A stretch of DNA of 64,000 nt from Thermodesulfovibrionales bacterium (GCA_026415415.1 JAOAHE010000004.1:17255-81254); one strand, 5' to 3'. Counted from the stretch's first letter, positions 19,973-29,026 are shown. Notes: generated from the letters alone by a model not told the origin. Translations and numbers: made by a program.

Positions 19973-21289
19973 ATGAGATATCCAAGTGAAAAAATATTTT
20001 TTATAATAGTTTTAGTAGTTATATTAGGAGGCTTGTTACTTTTTTTATTAAATAATATTGTTTTTGCTGTTCAAGATGAGCATGCTGTTGAGCCTATCTC
20101 GATTTATGTTTTGTTGAACAATATATTTAAAAATTCTGGAATATACGCTTTTATCTTTTCTGAAGAGAAGTCAGTTTTTCGTGGAATGGAAGTAACTGTC
20201 TATGGTTGGCATAAATTAATAATGCTGATAGTAGGTGGTACTTTACTTTATTTAGGTTCAGTTAAAAAATTTGAACCTCTTCTTTTGATACCAATTGGTT
20301 TTGGGACTATATTGGTGAATATACCCTTTGCAGGCATCGGGGATGATGGTGGATTTCTAAAGCTTATCTTTGATTTTGGTATTGGTAACGAGATATTCCC
20401 TCTTATTATTTTCATGGGTATAGGTGCATTAACCGATTTTGGTCCTTTAATAGCAAACCCCAAAACAGCTCTTTTAGGTGCTGCAGCTCAATTTGGAGTG
20501 TTTGGTACACTGCTTGGTGCAGTTGCGCTGAATGCTATTCCTGGAATATCTTATACACTAAAAGAGGCTTGCTCTATCTCTATTATTGGTGGTGCGGATG
20601 GACCTACTTCTATATATCTTTCAGCAAAGCTTGCTCCTGATTTGATGGGTTCTATTGCAGTTGCTGCATACTCTTATATGGCTTTAGTTCCACTAATTCA
20701 ACCCCCTATAATGCGAGCTTTAACGACGCCAGAGGAACGCAAAATTCGTATGAGGCAGTTAAGACAAGTAAGTAAAACAGAAAAAATTATTTTTCCTCTT
20801 TTACTTCTTGGTGTTACCTTATTATTACTGCCAGCAGCTGCACCATTAATAGGTAGTTTTACTTTTGGGAATTTTATAAGGGAGATAGGGATAGTTGAGA
20901 GATTAAATAAGACCCTACAAAATGAGCTACTCAATATAGTTACAATCTTTCTTGGTCTTGGTATAGGTACTCAGATGGTGGCATCTAAATTTATTCAACC
21001 AGAGACAATTGGTATAGTTGTGTTAGGATTAATAGCATTTTCTTTTGGTACAGCCTCTGGGGTGGCTGTAGCAAAGATTATGAATAAGTTTGTAAAGGAC
21101 AAAATTAATCCACTCATTGGTTCAGCAGGGGTTTCAGCCGTTCCGATGGCAGCGAGGGTATCTAATAAACTTGGATTAGAAGCAGATTCAAGCAACTTTC
21201 TTATAATGCATGCTATGGGACCTAATGTTGCAGGAGTTATAGGAACAGCTGTAGCAGCAGGTGTTATGATAGCTGTTTTTGCAAATTGA
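19973..21289 (+). CDS. oadB: Na+-translocating decarboxylase beta subunit (OadB)
   Basis: 438-residue polytopic membrane protein that decarboxylates carboxybiotin and exports Na+. The family signatures [28 protein letters not shown] (with the Na+-linked Asp) and [23 protein letters not shown] are intact. The N-terminal extension of about 85 residues before the core resembles the longer OadB variants. Starts 9 bases after oadA. It gives the operon a primary Na+ pump that can energise Na+-dependent transport such as the TRAP system next to it. Confidence 0.93.
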   Translation: MRYPSEKIFFIIVLVVILGGLLLFLLNNIVFAVQDEHAVEPISIYVLLNNIFKNSGIYAFIFSEEKSVFRGMEVTVYGWHKLIMLIVGGTLLYLGSVKKFEPLLLIPIGFGTILVNIPFAGIGDDGGFLKLIFDFGIGNEIFPLIIFMGIGALTDFGPLIANPKTALLGAAAQFGVFGTLLGAVALNAIPGISYTLKEACSISIIGGADGPTSIYLSAKLAPDLMGSIAVAAYSYMALVPLIQPPIMRALTTPEERKIRMRQLRQVSKTEKIIFPLLLLGVTLLLLPAAAPLIGSFTFGNFIREIGIVERLNKTLQNELLNIVTIFLGLGIGTQMVASKFIQPETIGIVVLGLIAFSFGTASGVAVAKIMNKFVKDKINPLIGSAGVSAVPMAARVSNKLGLEADSSNFLIMHAMGPNVAGVIGTAVAAGVMIAVFAN

Positions 21290-21317
21290 GTAATATAACA
21301 AAAGAATCAATGGCTTT

Positions 21318-21337
21318 TACTACTAATGAAAGTAGTA
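21318..21337 (+). repeat. Small hairpin between oadB and the TRAP genes
   Basis: TACTACT (21318-21324) and AGTAGTA (21331-21337) form a 7-bp stem with a 6-base loop. No T-tract follows; an A-run and then AGGAGG come next. It is more likely an mRNA-stability or processing element than a terminator, and it may set different levels for oad and TRAP proteins. Confidence 0.4.
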
Positions 21338-21363
21338 GATTAAAAAAAACATAGGAGGATGAA

Positions 21364-22359
21364 GTGAAAAGATTAATTTTTTTATTGGCGGTACTAATAC
21401 TTCCTTTGGTGCTATCTCAGATAGCAGAGGCAAAAAAGGTTTATCTGAAGTGGGGAGCTACGAGTGTTCGTTCAGGGCTGTATGCAAACACAGTCTCAAT
21501 GGCAGGGATAGTTAATAAAGCCTATCCTGGGGAGATAGAAATAACTGTAGTGGAGACGGGAGGTTTTACAGAGAACTTAGTGAGACTACAGAAAAAATCT
21601 ATCCATTTAGGACCTGCAGATGCTGCAGCTGCTTATGCTAACTATGAAGGAATAATAGACTATAAAGGTAAAGCTAATAAGGATCTTAGGGCGTTGTGGG
21701 GTGGATATATTACTCCAATACATATAGTATCAACTAAGAAGAGTGGTGCTGATACTCTACAGAAGTTTAACGGACTGCCCTTTGCAATGAACCCAGGCAC
21801 TACCTCTGGTAGGGCAATTGAGATGTTTTTTGATGCAAATGGAATTAAGCCGGATTATAAAATGATGGGAATAGGTGCAAGCGTTGATGCACTTAAATCT
21901 GGTGTAGCACAGGGTTGGTTTAAGGCAGGATATAAAGACTCAGCTATCTTAGATTTAGAGTCAGCAATGGATATTAATGTGTTAGCAATAGATAAGAAAT
22001 GGATAGATAAGACAAATGAAAAATATCCAGGTCAAGCAAAAAGCATGATGATACCTGCTAACTTATTTAAAGCAGTCAAGAAAGACCAATTAAGTTTTGC
22101 ATATGTAGTTTCAGATTTTGTTCACAAAGATATACCTGATGATGTTGTATATAAAATAGTAAAAGCCATCTACGAAAAGAGGAAAGACTTAGTTAATTCG
22201 TTAGCTACATTAAGGGAAGGCAATTTTGATGACTTATACGGCAACGCAGAGAAATATATACAAGTTCCTCTGCATCCTGGAGCTGTAAAGTTTTATCAAG
22301 AAGTATTAAAAGTGAAAGTACCCGATAGGTTATTACCACCTGAGATGAAGAAAAAATAA
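21364..22359 (+). CDS. TAXI-family TRAP transporter solute-binding protein
   Basis: 331-residue periplasmic binding protein. Signal peptide at about 1-23 (ending SQIAEAK). The TAXI features are WGATSVRSGLYANTVSMA at the mature N-terminus and FAMNPGTTSGRAIEMFFDANG in the middle. TAXI proteins of the TRAP class bind carboxylates or amino acids such as glutamate and 2-oxoglutarate. Starts at GTG with AGGAGG at 21353-21358. Followed by a small exported protein and the fused TRAP permease. The ligand is not determinable from sequence. Confidence 0.9.
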   Translation: MKRLIFLLAVLILPLVLSQIAEAKKVYLKWGATSVRSGLYANTVSMAGIVNKAYPGEIEITVVETGGFTENLVRLQKKSIHLGPADAAAAYANYEGIIDYKGKANKDLRALWGGYITPIHIVSTKKSGADTLQKFNGLPFAMNPGTTSGRAIEMFFDANGIKPDYKMMGIGASVDALKSGVAQGWFKAGYKDSAILDLESAMDINVLAIDKKWIDKTNEKYPGQAKSMMIPANLFKAVKKDQLSFAYVVSDFVHKDIPDDVVYKIVKAIYEKRKDLVNSLATLREGNFDDLYGNAEKYIQVPLHPGAVKFYQEVLKVKVPDRLLPPEMKKK

Positions 22360-22374
22360 CATGGGAGGGAGTCT

Positions 22375-22749
22375 ATGAAATATAAATCAGAATTTATTGT
22401 AATTGCTACTTTATTAGTGCTTTGCGTTACATTTCCCTCGTTATTAATAGCTCAAGGAGCAGTAGTTGAGATAAGCCCTTCAAGTGGTATTCCTGAGACA
22501 GCAATAAAGATATCCGGTAAAGGATTTGCACCAGAAGAAGAGATAGATATATTAATGACAATTGATGAGGGTATGAAGATAGGACTTGGGACAGAGAAAG
22601 TTGAGATAATCCAGGCTGATGCTACTGGCACTTTCACGGCAAACTCAGCTATACCAAGGATGGCTAAGCCAGGACAGTACAAGATAGAGGTTATAGGCAA
22701 CAAGGGTTCACAGGTTGTTCTTTTCCTTGAGGTAATACCTAAAAAATAG
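22375..22749 (+). CDS. Small exported protein with an Ig-like (IPT/TIG-type) fold
   Basis: 124 residues. Signal peptide at about 1-26 ending LLIAQG. The mature part starts VVEISPSSGIPETAIKISGKGFAPEEEI, the pattern of IPT/TIG beta-sandwich domains, and continues with predicted beta strands to the end (GQYKIEVIGNKGSQVVLFLEV). No catalytic motif is visible. It sits between the TAXI binding protein and the permease with its own GGGAGG ribosome-binding site, so it may be an accessory periplasmic component of this TRAP system. Confidence 0.75.
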   Translation: MKYKSEFIVIATLLVLCVTFPSLLIAQGAVVEISPSSGIPETAIKISGKGFAPEEEIDILMTIDEGMKIGLGTEKVEIIQADATGTFTANSAIPRMAKPGQYKIEVIGNKGSQVVLFLEVIPKK

Positions 22750-22792
22750 AAATTTGCTCTTTACTATAAAATGTCTATAAAGGATAGGTGAT

Positions 22793-24769
22793 ATGAGGAA
22801 ATTAAGTGGATTTTGGAAAGTATTAACAGGTATAGTTGCAGGTATATGGGGTATCTTTATAATTTATACCTCTCTAACAGTTGCCCTTCATCCATTGTTA
22901 CAAGGTGGTATATCTCTTAGTTTTGGGTTAATATTGGTTTTTATAGCATATCCCATAACAAAGAAGACTCTTGCAGAAGGACATCCTGGACACAAAGGGA
23001 TACTCAAATACCTCATCTTTGGATCTAAAACTTCCCCATCAATACTTGACATAGTGTTAATAATTATTAGCCTTATCCCATGTTTTTACATAATGTTATA
23101 CTGGGAGCAGATTGTAAGAAACCCTGGTGAGTATGAAACTTTTCAGTTAATACTTGGTGGGATACTGATAATATGTCTTTTAGAAGGAACTAGGAGATCC
23201 TTAGGTATAGTAATACCATTGGTAGTAATTGGGTTTGTGATATATGCTCTTTATGGTACAGTAATGCCTGGATCCTTTGGGCATGCTGGATTCACTTTTG
23301 AAGAGCTACTATACCAGCTCTACCTTATGACAGAAGGAATATGGGGATTACTTACAGATATGACAAGTAGAATTATTGCTCCTTTTGTTATATTTGGACC
23401 TGTTCTTTTTGCCACAGGAGTTGGTAAGGTGTTTATGGACATAGCCCAAGCATGGGGTGGTCGTCTAAGAGGAGGTCCTGGCCATGTAGCAGTTATATCA
23501 AGCTCATTCTTTGGAATGCTTTCTGGTTCATCTGTTGCTAATGTGGCTACTACAGGAGCATTCACTATCCCTACCATGAAGAGACTTGGCTTCCCTCGTG
23601 AGCTTGCAGCAGCTGTTGAGGCCTCTGCATCATCAGGGGGTCAGATAATGCCACCTATTATGGGAGCAGGATGTTTTATCATGGCAGAGTTCCTCAATAT
23701 TCCTTATACAAACATAATGATAGCAGGGCTCATTCCCGCTATCATTTATTTTGTTGGTATATCTGCTGGGGTTTGGATCGAGGCAGGTAGATATGGTATG
23801 GGAAAACTGCCAAAAGAACTCATACCTTCTCTTAAAGAGGTCTTAAGGCCAAGGGTTTTTCTAAATTTTATCCTACCAATAGGTACTCTGACAGCATTAT
23901 TGTTTTCCTTTTTCCCTCCACAAGTTTGTGCAGTCTGGGCATTATTGATCTCAATAGTCACCTTCTTATTAATTGGTGGCGGGTTGACTGCTAAGGAGAT
24001 ATGGCAAAGGATAAAGATAATATGGGGTGGATACTTAGATGGTATAATGACCGCCCTTGCATGGTTGATGGTCATGATGAGCTGCGTGCAAGTAGCCGTT
24101 ACAGTAATTTCTTTAACTGGTTTTGGTGTAAAAGTATCGGAAATTATTATCGGCCTGTCAGGACATAACGTCTGGCTTGCACTTATCGCAGCAATGCTTA
24201 CTGCAATAATCCTTGGTATGGGTATGACCACAACAGCTGCTTATGTTATTGCTGCTGCAGTTTTAGTGCCTGCTATGGAAGGTATGGGATTGGATCCCCT
24301 TGCAAGTCACTTATTTATTTTCTATTTTGCTATCAAATCTGGACTTACACCACCTGTCTGTATTGCTGTTTTTACTGCTACGGCAATATCAGGAGGTAAT
24401 TGGCTTAAAGCAGCATGGGATTCAATGAGGTTAGGAATAGGTGGCTATATAATGCCTTTCTATTTCCTATTTGTACCAGCTTTTTTAATGAAAGGTAGCT
24501 TTTTTGATATCGCTTTTTTATTCGTTGGTGCTGTAGTAGCAATGTTTGCAATAGAAGCTGGGTTGATGGGTTTTCTGACTAAGCCCTCAACATTGCTTGA
24601 GAGGATTTTATATTTTGTTGGGGGACTGGTAATGATGGGTCCTGGTTATTATACATTTATAGGCTTAGCAATATTTGGACTTGGCTATCTATGTGAAAGA
24701 TTCAGCCCTCCAATACCTATTATTGGTAAAAGACCGCAAATGAATGTATTTAAACATTCAACAAATTAA
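22793..24769 (+). CDS. TRAP transporter permease, fused 4TM/12TM (DctQ-DctM) type
   Basis: 658-residue membrane protein in which the small DctQ-like subunit (N-terminal four helices) is fused to the large DctM-like subunit, the standard form for TAXI systems. Core DctM signatures include FGMLSGSSVANVATTGAFTIP, ASASSGGQIMPPIMGAGCF and GMGMTTTAAYVIAA plus SGLTPPVCIAVFTA. It drives secondary Na+-coupled uptake of the ligand delivered by the TAXI protein. Last gene of the unit; a 12-bp hairpin follows. Confidence 0.94.
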   Translation: MRKLSGFWKVLTGIVAGIWGIFIIYTSLTVALHPLLQGGISLSFGLILVFIAYPITKKTLAEGHPGHKGILKYLIFGSKTSPSILDIVLIIISLIPCFYIMLYWEQIVRNPGEYETFQLILGGILIICLLEGTRRSLGIVIPLVVIGFVIYALYGTVMPGSFGHAGFTFEELLYQLYLMTEGIWGLLTDMTSRIIAPFVIFGPVLFATGVGKVFMDIAQAWGGRLRGGPGHVAVISSSFFGMLSGSSVANVATTGAFTIPTMKRLGFPRELAAAVEASASSGGQIMPPIMGAGCFIMAEFLNIPYTNIMIAGLIPAIIYFVGISAGVWIEAGRYGMGKLPKELIPSLKEVLRPRVFLNFILPIGTLTALLFSFFPPQVCAVWALLISIVTFLLIGGGLTAKEIWQRIKIIWGGYLDGIMTALAWLMVMMSCVQVAVTVISLTGFGVKVSEIIIGLSGHNVWLALIAAMLTAIILGMGMTTTAAYVIAAAVLVPAMEGMGLDPLASHLFIFYFAIKSGLTPPVCIAVFTATAISGGNWLKAAWDSMRLGIGGYIMPFYFLFVPAFLMKGSFFDIAFLFVGAVVAMFAIEAGLMGFLTKPSTLLERILYFVGGLVMMGPGYYTFIGLAIFGLGYLCERFSPPIPIIGKRPQMNVFKHSTN

Positions 24770-24776
24770 TAATTTT

Positions 24777-24808
24777 ATGGGCAGGTAGGACATAGACTAC
24801 TTGCCCAT
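24777..24808 (+). terminator. Hairpin after the TRAP permease
   Basis: Arms 24777-24788 and 24797-24808 (ATGGGCAGGTAG against CTACTTGCCCAT) form a 12-bp stem with one G-U pair and an 8-base loop. The T-tract is poor, so termination may be partial or the hairpin may protect the 3' end. Confidence 0.55.
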
Positions 24809-24944
24809 AAAGTTTGATATTTAAAGATATTAAAGTCCTGAAAAATTAATTTTATTTTAAGAATTAATAGATTTCTTATCATTCAAACTAAGCTGATATT
24901 AAAGTTTAAATCTTTTTTATTTAAGTCTTAATTTTTGGTTGGCT

Positions 24945-25027
24945 TATAATTAAAACCACAGACCTCCTTTCATAGACATACTCCTCCTCCATAGCCCTCC
25001 TCTTTTTAATGAAGAGGAGGGCTTTTT
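24945..25027 (+). ncRNA. Candidate short CU-rich small RNA with its own terminator
   Basis: A -10-like TATAAT at 24945-24950 precedes about 70 bases rich in C and U, with CCTCC-type words at about 24963, 24981-24990 and 24996-25002. A perfect 12-bp terminator stem (24993-25004 with 25012-25023) and T5 end it. The repeated CCUCC words could pair with Shine-Dalgarno sequences. No good -35 box is seen and transcription is unproven. Confidence 0.35.
24993..25027 (+). terminator. Strong rho-independent terminator
   Basis: AGCCCTCCTCTT (24993-25004) pairs perfectly with AAGAGGAGGGCT (25012-25023) around a 7-base loop, followed by a T-tract to 25027. It is the strongest terminator in this part of the window, about 220 bases past the last TRAP gene. 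Confidence 0.85.
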
Positions 25028-25353
25028 AGTTTAATACCTGTTTAGGTAAAGTTTTATCTTTATGCTTGAATCGCTATGATATAGTTCTAACCTTTATGGC
25101 TAAAGATTTTTATTAAACCTTAAGTTCCATAAATTTCTTTCATTAATGAGCTTGTAATAAAAAGGGAATAATTTTTCCTAAGCTAAGTCAATGTTTAATA
25201 ATTAAAAATTAAGGAAACTTTAAAAAACCCCTATTTCCATTAACAAAAAATTAATACTCCTTTAATACTCATGTAAAGATAAATCTTTATTATTTCTGCA
25301 AGATGAGAGGCAAAGAAGAAATTATATAAGTAAAATTTGGAGGTACTAAGTGG

Positions 25354-26055
25354 TTGATAGACTATATGCTTCTGTGTGATTTTCATATTCATACTAAGTA
25401 TTCTGATGGTTCTGTGGAGCTCAGAAAAGTAATTGATATATTTGGGCAGGCAGGTTTTGATGTAATAGCTATAACTGATCATGTTGTAAATGGAGATAAT
25501 GCTATCGGTAAACTTGCCCATCGTTTTAAATTCTCTATAAATGAAAAAAATTTTGAGGAATATCTATTTAACATAAAGATAGAAGCAGAAAGAGCTTGGG
25601 ATAAGTATGAGATGCTTGTTATTGCTGGTGTCGAAATCAGCAAAAACCATATCTCTCCTGAGAAGTCAGCTCACATCTTAATTATTGATATAAAGGAATT
25701 TATTCCAGCTTGTATGAATTATGAAAAGATTTTTTTGTCTGCAAAACAGCAAGACGCTCTTATTATAGCCTGCCATCCACATCATATGTCTGATTTAGGT
25801 AGAGACACCCTTTTTCTGTGGAACAATAGGGACAAATATGCTAAATACATTGATGCTTGGGAGATTGCAAACAGAGACGATATTTTCAATGTTATAAGCC
25901 TTAAGAAATATCCTTATATCGCAAATAGTGATTTTCACAGGGTAAGACATCTTTACTCATGGAAAACACTCCTTAATTGTCAGAAAGATATAAATTCTGT
26001 GAAGAGATGCATAAAGCAAAATAAAGGTGTTGCTATCACCCTTTTTAGAAAATAA
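25354..26055 (+). CDS. PHP-domain metal-dependent phosphoesterase
   Basis: 233 residues. PHP motifs in order: CDFHIHTKYSDGS (HxH metal ligands), AITDHVVNGDNA, GVEISKN, ACHPHHM and NSDFHR. These provide the trinuclear metal site of PHP phosphatases. There is no polymerase or histidinol-phosphatase context, so the substrate is unknown. TTG 25354 lies 10 bases after GGAGG; an internal ATG at 25366 is an alternative. The neighbouring glycosyltransferase suggests a role with phosphorylated sugars or lipids, but that is inference. Confidence 0.85.
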   Translation: MIDYMLLCDFHIHTKYSDGSVELRKVIDIFGQAGFDVIAITDHVVNGDNAIGKLAHRFKFSINEKNFEEYLFNIKIEAERAWDKYEMLVIAGVEISKNHISPEKSAHILIIDIKEFIPACMNYEKIFLSAKQQDALIIACHPHHMSDLGRDTLFLWNNRDKYAKYIDAWEIANRDDIFNVISLKKYPYIANSDFHRVRHLYSWKTLLNCQKDINSVKRCIKQNKGVAITLFRK

Positions 26056-26150
26056 GTGATTAAGAGAATTATATGATGGATAAGGCATGGATAGATAACC
26101 ATAAATATAAAAGATATAGAAGAGTGGATTAAATAAGGAGGATATGTAGA

Positions 26151-27392
26151 ATGGAGATTTTCTATCTATTTGCAGTGCTTTCTATTATTGGACTTTTTGC
26201 ATATGTTTTACAGGTTTTAGCAGTAAGATCTTTATTTAAAGGCAAAATTTTACAAGCAACCCCAGAGAAGTTAAAAACTTTTTCTTATATACCTAAGACG
26301 GAGACTTATATATTGCCACCTATATCAATTCTAAAACCCCTTAAAGGACTTGATGATAACCTTTTTGATAATCTTGTTAGTTTCTGCACACAAGATTATC
26401 CTCAGTACGAGATAATATTTTCTCTTCAAGATAATAACGATCCAGCTTTTAAGGTAGCTAAAAAAGTCAAAGATAAATATCCCGATAAAGATATTTTTAT
26501 AGTGGTGGATAATTGCCATATAGGTCTTAACCCAAAAGTTAATAATTTAATAACAGCTTATAAAGTATCTCGATATGATTTCATATTGATAAGTGATAGT
26601 AATGTTATGGTCGGAAAGGATTACTTAAGAGAGACTGTTAAGAACATGCGAGACCCTGAAGTAGGGCTTGTAAGTAATGTTATCAAAGGCACTGGTGGTA
26701 GCACCTTAGGTTCAATATTTGAAAACTTGCATCTGAACACTTTTATTGTAGGAAGTGTCTGTTTTTTAGACAAATTTTTAAAGAAACCTTGCGTCATTGG
26801 TAAGTCTATGCTTATGAGAAGACAAGACTTAGAAGCTATCGGTGGTTTTAAAGCGGTTAAAGATTTTCTTGCTGAAGACTATGTAATAGGTGAGAGAATT
26901 CATAAAAGGGGTAGGAAAGTAATTCTTTCAAACTATGTAATTAATAACATTAATGAGTACTGGGGGTTAAAAAAATTTCTTAATAGACATATAAGATGGG
27001 GTAAATTACGATGGAAGCTTGGTGGTATTAAGTATCTCTGTGAATTAATAGCAAACCCAGTTTTTATGTCTTTTTTACCATTGCTACTATGGGAGATATC
27101 AATCTTAACCATTTTCTTTGCCCTTTTTGTAGCTTTGTTTAAGATCACAGGAGATCTTTATATCGCTAAGATAATTGGCGTTAGATCCAATCCTTATGTT
27201 TATCTTTTATCTCCCTTTAAGGACTTAATTGTGGGTGTGATCTGGTTTATCCCTTTATTTAGTAAGGTAGTTATATGGAGAGGCAACAAGTATATAATTG
27301 GTAAAGATTCTATTTTATCAACACATACAGATACAGGATTCTACTCGCTGGGATATAAGATATTTTATGCAATAAAGGCAAGAATTGCCTAA
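26151..27392 (+). CDS. GT21-type membrane glycosyltransferase (ceramide glucosyltransferase/HpnI-like)
   Basis: 413 residues. One N-terminal membrane helix, a GT-A domain at about 45-280 and three or four C-terminal hydrophobic segments. Family features are PISILKPLKGLDDNL, QDNNDPA, SDSNVMVG (metal/nucleotide-sugar site), LAEDYVIG (catalytic Asp) and RHIRWGKLRW (QxxRW-like). This layout matches GT21 enzymes: glucosylceramide synthase and the hopanoid enzyme HpnI. No other hopanoid gene is in the window, so the acceptor lipid is open. Ribosome-binding site AGGAGG is present upstream. Confidence 0.82.
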   Translation: MEIFYLFAVLSIIGLFAYVLQVLAVRSLFKGKILQATPEKLKTFSYIPKTETYILPPISILKPLKGLDDNLFDNLVSFCTQDYPQYEIIFSLQDNNDPAFKVAKKVKDKYPDKDIFIVVDNCHIGLNPKVNNLITAYKVSRYDFILISDSNVMVGKDYLRETVKNMRDPEVGLVSNVIKGTGGSTLGSIFENLHLNTFIVGSVCFLDKFLKKPCVIGKSMLMRRQDLEAIGGFKAVKDFLAEDYVIGERIHKRGRKVILSNYVINNINEYWGLKKFLNRHIRWGKLRWKLGGIKYLCELIANPVFMSFLPLLLWEISILTIFFALFVALFKITGDLYIAKIIGVRSNPYVYLLSPFKDLIVGVIWFIPLFSKVVIWRGNKYIIGKDSILSTHTDTGFYSLGYKIFYAIKARIA

Positions 27393-27415
27393 AAATTATT
27401 AAAGGAGGATAAGTT

Positions 27416-27598
27416 ATGTGGGAATATGGGTTTATGAATGAGAACTTTGAGATAGTTATAAAGTCAAGAAAAGATCTATATGGTGATTTATCAATGCTTC
27501 AAGAATTGTTAAAGTCAATTGAGTATCTTACCTCTGAAATTAAAAAAAGAAGTTTGGTCATTGAAAGCGAAAATAGAAGTAGCCGAGTGAGTTTATAA
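27416..27598 (+). CDS. Small hypothetical protein
   Basis: 60 residues, not recognised. It has a strong ribosome-binding site (AAAGGAGG, 8 bases before ATG) and lies 23 bases after the GT21 gene, which supports it as real. The sequence is charged and mostly helical in appearance (SMLQELLKSIEYLTSEIKKR), possibly a short coiled coil. No Cys, no signal peptide. Confidence 0.6.
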   Translation: MWEYGFMNENFEIVIKSRKDLYGDLSMLQELLKSIEYLTSEIKKRSLVIESENRSSRVSL

Positions 27599-27645
27599 GA
27601 TAAAAAACTTTTTAAATGTAAAAAGACTTTTTTAGGAGGCAATAT

Positions 27646-28938
27646 TTGAAGAAAATTTTTGTTCTTGATACGAATGTTTTAATCCATGATCCTGACTGTA
27701 TTTTTAAATTTGAAGAAAATGACGTAGTCATTCCTATAGCAGTAATTGAAGAGCTTGATAAATTTAAGAAATGGCACTTTGAAATAGCTTATTCAGCAAG
27801 ACAAGCGTTAAAGAATATTGATTCACTTAGGGAGAATGGAAACTTAGCGATGGGCGTTCCACTTAAAAGAGGAGGGTCTTTAACTGTGATGCCTCTACCT
27901 TATTTTAGTGATGATGTGTCAACTGATAATAAGATCATAAAGACTGCCCTACATGTGATGAATAATGCAAATAAAAATGGCTACCGACAGGTTATTCTTA
28001 TATCAAAGGATACAGCGGTCAGGATAAAGTCTGAGTCTTTAGGTTTATATACAGAGGATTACAAAAACGATAAAACTACACATTTTATAAAATATGGCAG
28101 TATTTTGAGTGAACAGGATTATGCCAACGGAATACACTCTGTAAGATATGTACAAAAAGGAGAAAGTATTTACAGGCTTCAAGGTGAAGATAAGCAAGTG
28201 AAAATTAAACGAGGGAAAACCTTAGATAACATTGTAGCTAAAAATATAGAGCAAGAATGTGCCATTGATGCTTTAACTAGTCCTGATATAGAGATTGTTG
28301 TATTGACAGGACCTGCTGGAACAGGCAAAACAGCTCTTTCATTAGCTGCGGGGTTACATCAGACAACTAAAAAATCTCCCCTTTATGAGCAGGTGCTTGT
28401 TGCAAGACCGATTATCCCCTTAGGTAATGATCTTGGTTATTTGCCTGGCGACATAGAAGATAAGCTTGCTCCTTGGATGCAGCCTATTTTTGATAATCTC
28501 CAGATAATTGTCAATAATCCATCAACTCATATAAGAGAAGCTCATGCAGGATCTAAATATAAAAGTTACCAATATCTGATAGAAAGCGGGATTTTACATA
28601 TCGAAGCTTTAGCATACTTAAGAGGACGTAGCCTTCCTTATAGATATTTTATAGTGGATGAAGCACAAAATTTAAGACCATTGGATATTAAAACTATCAT
28701 AACAAGGTGTGGAGAAGGTACTAAGATAGTTTTTACTGGCGATTTAAATCAGATTGATACGCCATATCTGGATGCTATGAGCAATGGCCTTTCTTATCTT
28801 ATAAGTAGATTTATTAATGAAGAGAATTTTTGCTACTTGAATATGAAGACAAGCGTAAGATCAAGGCTTGCTGAACAGGGTGCAAGGTTACTTCAAAGTT
28901 TTTCCAGAGAGTCTGTAATTCTGTCATCTTATGAATAA
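27646..28938 (+). CDS. PIN-PhoH family protein (PhoH2-type RNA helicase/RNase)
   Basis: 430 residues. The N-terminal PIN nuclease domain starts VLDTNVLIHDP and includes VIEELDKFK. The C-terminal PhoH ATPase (about 205-430) has Walker A GPAGTGKTALSL and Walker B YFIVDEAQN, plus TGDLNQID. This fusion is the PhoH2/YlaK type linked to RNA degradation. The start is TTG 27646 with AGGAGG six bases upstream. Phosphate-box-like repeats begin right after its stop, but they control the next gene rather than this one. Confidence 0.92.
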   Translation: MKKIFVLDTNVLIHDPDCIFKFEENDVVIPIAVIEELDKFKKWHFEIAYSARQALKNIDSLRENGNLAMGVPLKRGGSLTVMPLPYFSDDVSTDNKIIKTALHVMNNANKNGYRQVILISKDTAVRIKSESLGLYTEDYKNDKTTHFIKYGSILSEQDYANGIHSVRYVQKGESIYRLQGEDKQVKIKRGKTLDNIVAKNIEQECAIDALTSPDIEIVVLTGPAGTGKTALSLAAGLHQTTKKSPLYEQVLVARPIIPLGNDLGYLPGDIEDKLAPWMQPIFDNLQIIVNNPSTHIREAHAGSKYKSYQYLIESGILHIEALAYLRGRSLPYRYFIVDEAQNLRPLDIKTIITRCGEGTKIVFTGDLNQIDTPYLDAMSNGLSYLISRFINEENFCYLNMKTSVRSRLAEQGARLLQSFSRESVILSSYE

Positions 28939-28939
28939 G

Positions 28940-29026
28940 TTGTAATAGATTTTTAATCTCTTTGTAATAATTCTGTAACAAAATTGTTGTTACAGTATAT
29001 TTACTGTAATAGTTTAATTATATAAG
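28940..29026 (+). promoter_or_regulatory. Pho-box-like repeats and nested dyads before the small Cys-rich gene
   Basis: TTGTAAT at 28940 and 28962, CTGTAAC at 28973 and TTGTTGT at 28984 lie on an 11-bp register (28951 is skipped), the period of PhoB boxes. A further CTGTAAT is at 29004. The same bases form perfect dyads: 28973-28981 with 28987-28995, and 28990-28997 with 29002-29009. A -10 box TATATT is possible at 28996. PhoB or a palindrome-binding regulator would both fit. Confidence 0.5.

Larger units (their letters stand above)
24770..25353. other. Intergenic region between the TRAP permease and the PHP gene
   Basis: 584 bases. It contains the post-TRAP hairpin, the candidate small RNA and the strong terminator. 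From about 25030 to 25330 it is featureless AT-rich DNA that presumably holds the promoter of the PHP gene. On the - strand a 9-codon micro-ORF with a good ribosome-binding site overlaps the small RNA; it is listed as an observation only. Confidence 0.5.

Noticed and set aside
23746..24231. 161-codon - strand frame inside the TRAP permease
   Set aside because: Antisense shadow of membrane-helix codons.
25240..25521. 93-codon - strand frame upstream of and overlapping the PHP gene
   Set aside because: No ribosome-binding site, low-complexity hydrophobic sequence, overlaps the PHP metal-binding motif region.
25354..27392. Hopanoid (hpn) operon
   Set aside because: Only one HpnI-like glycosyltransferase is present, without squalene-hopene cyclase or other hpn genes.
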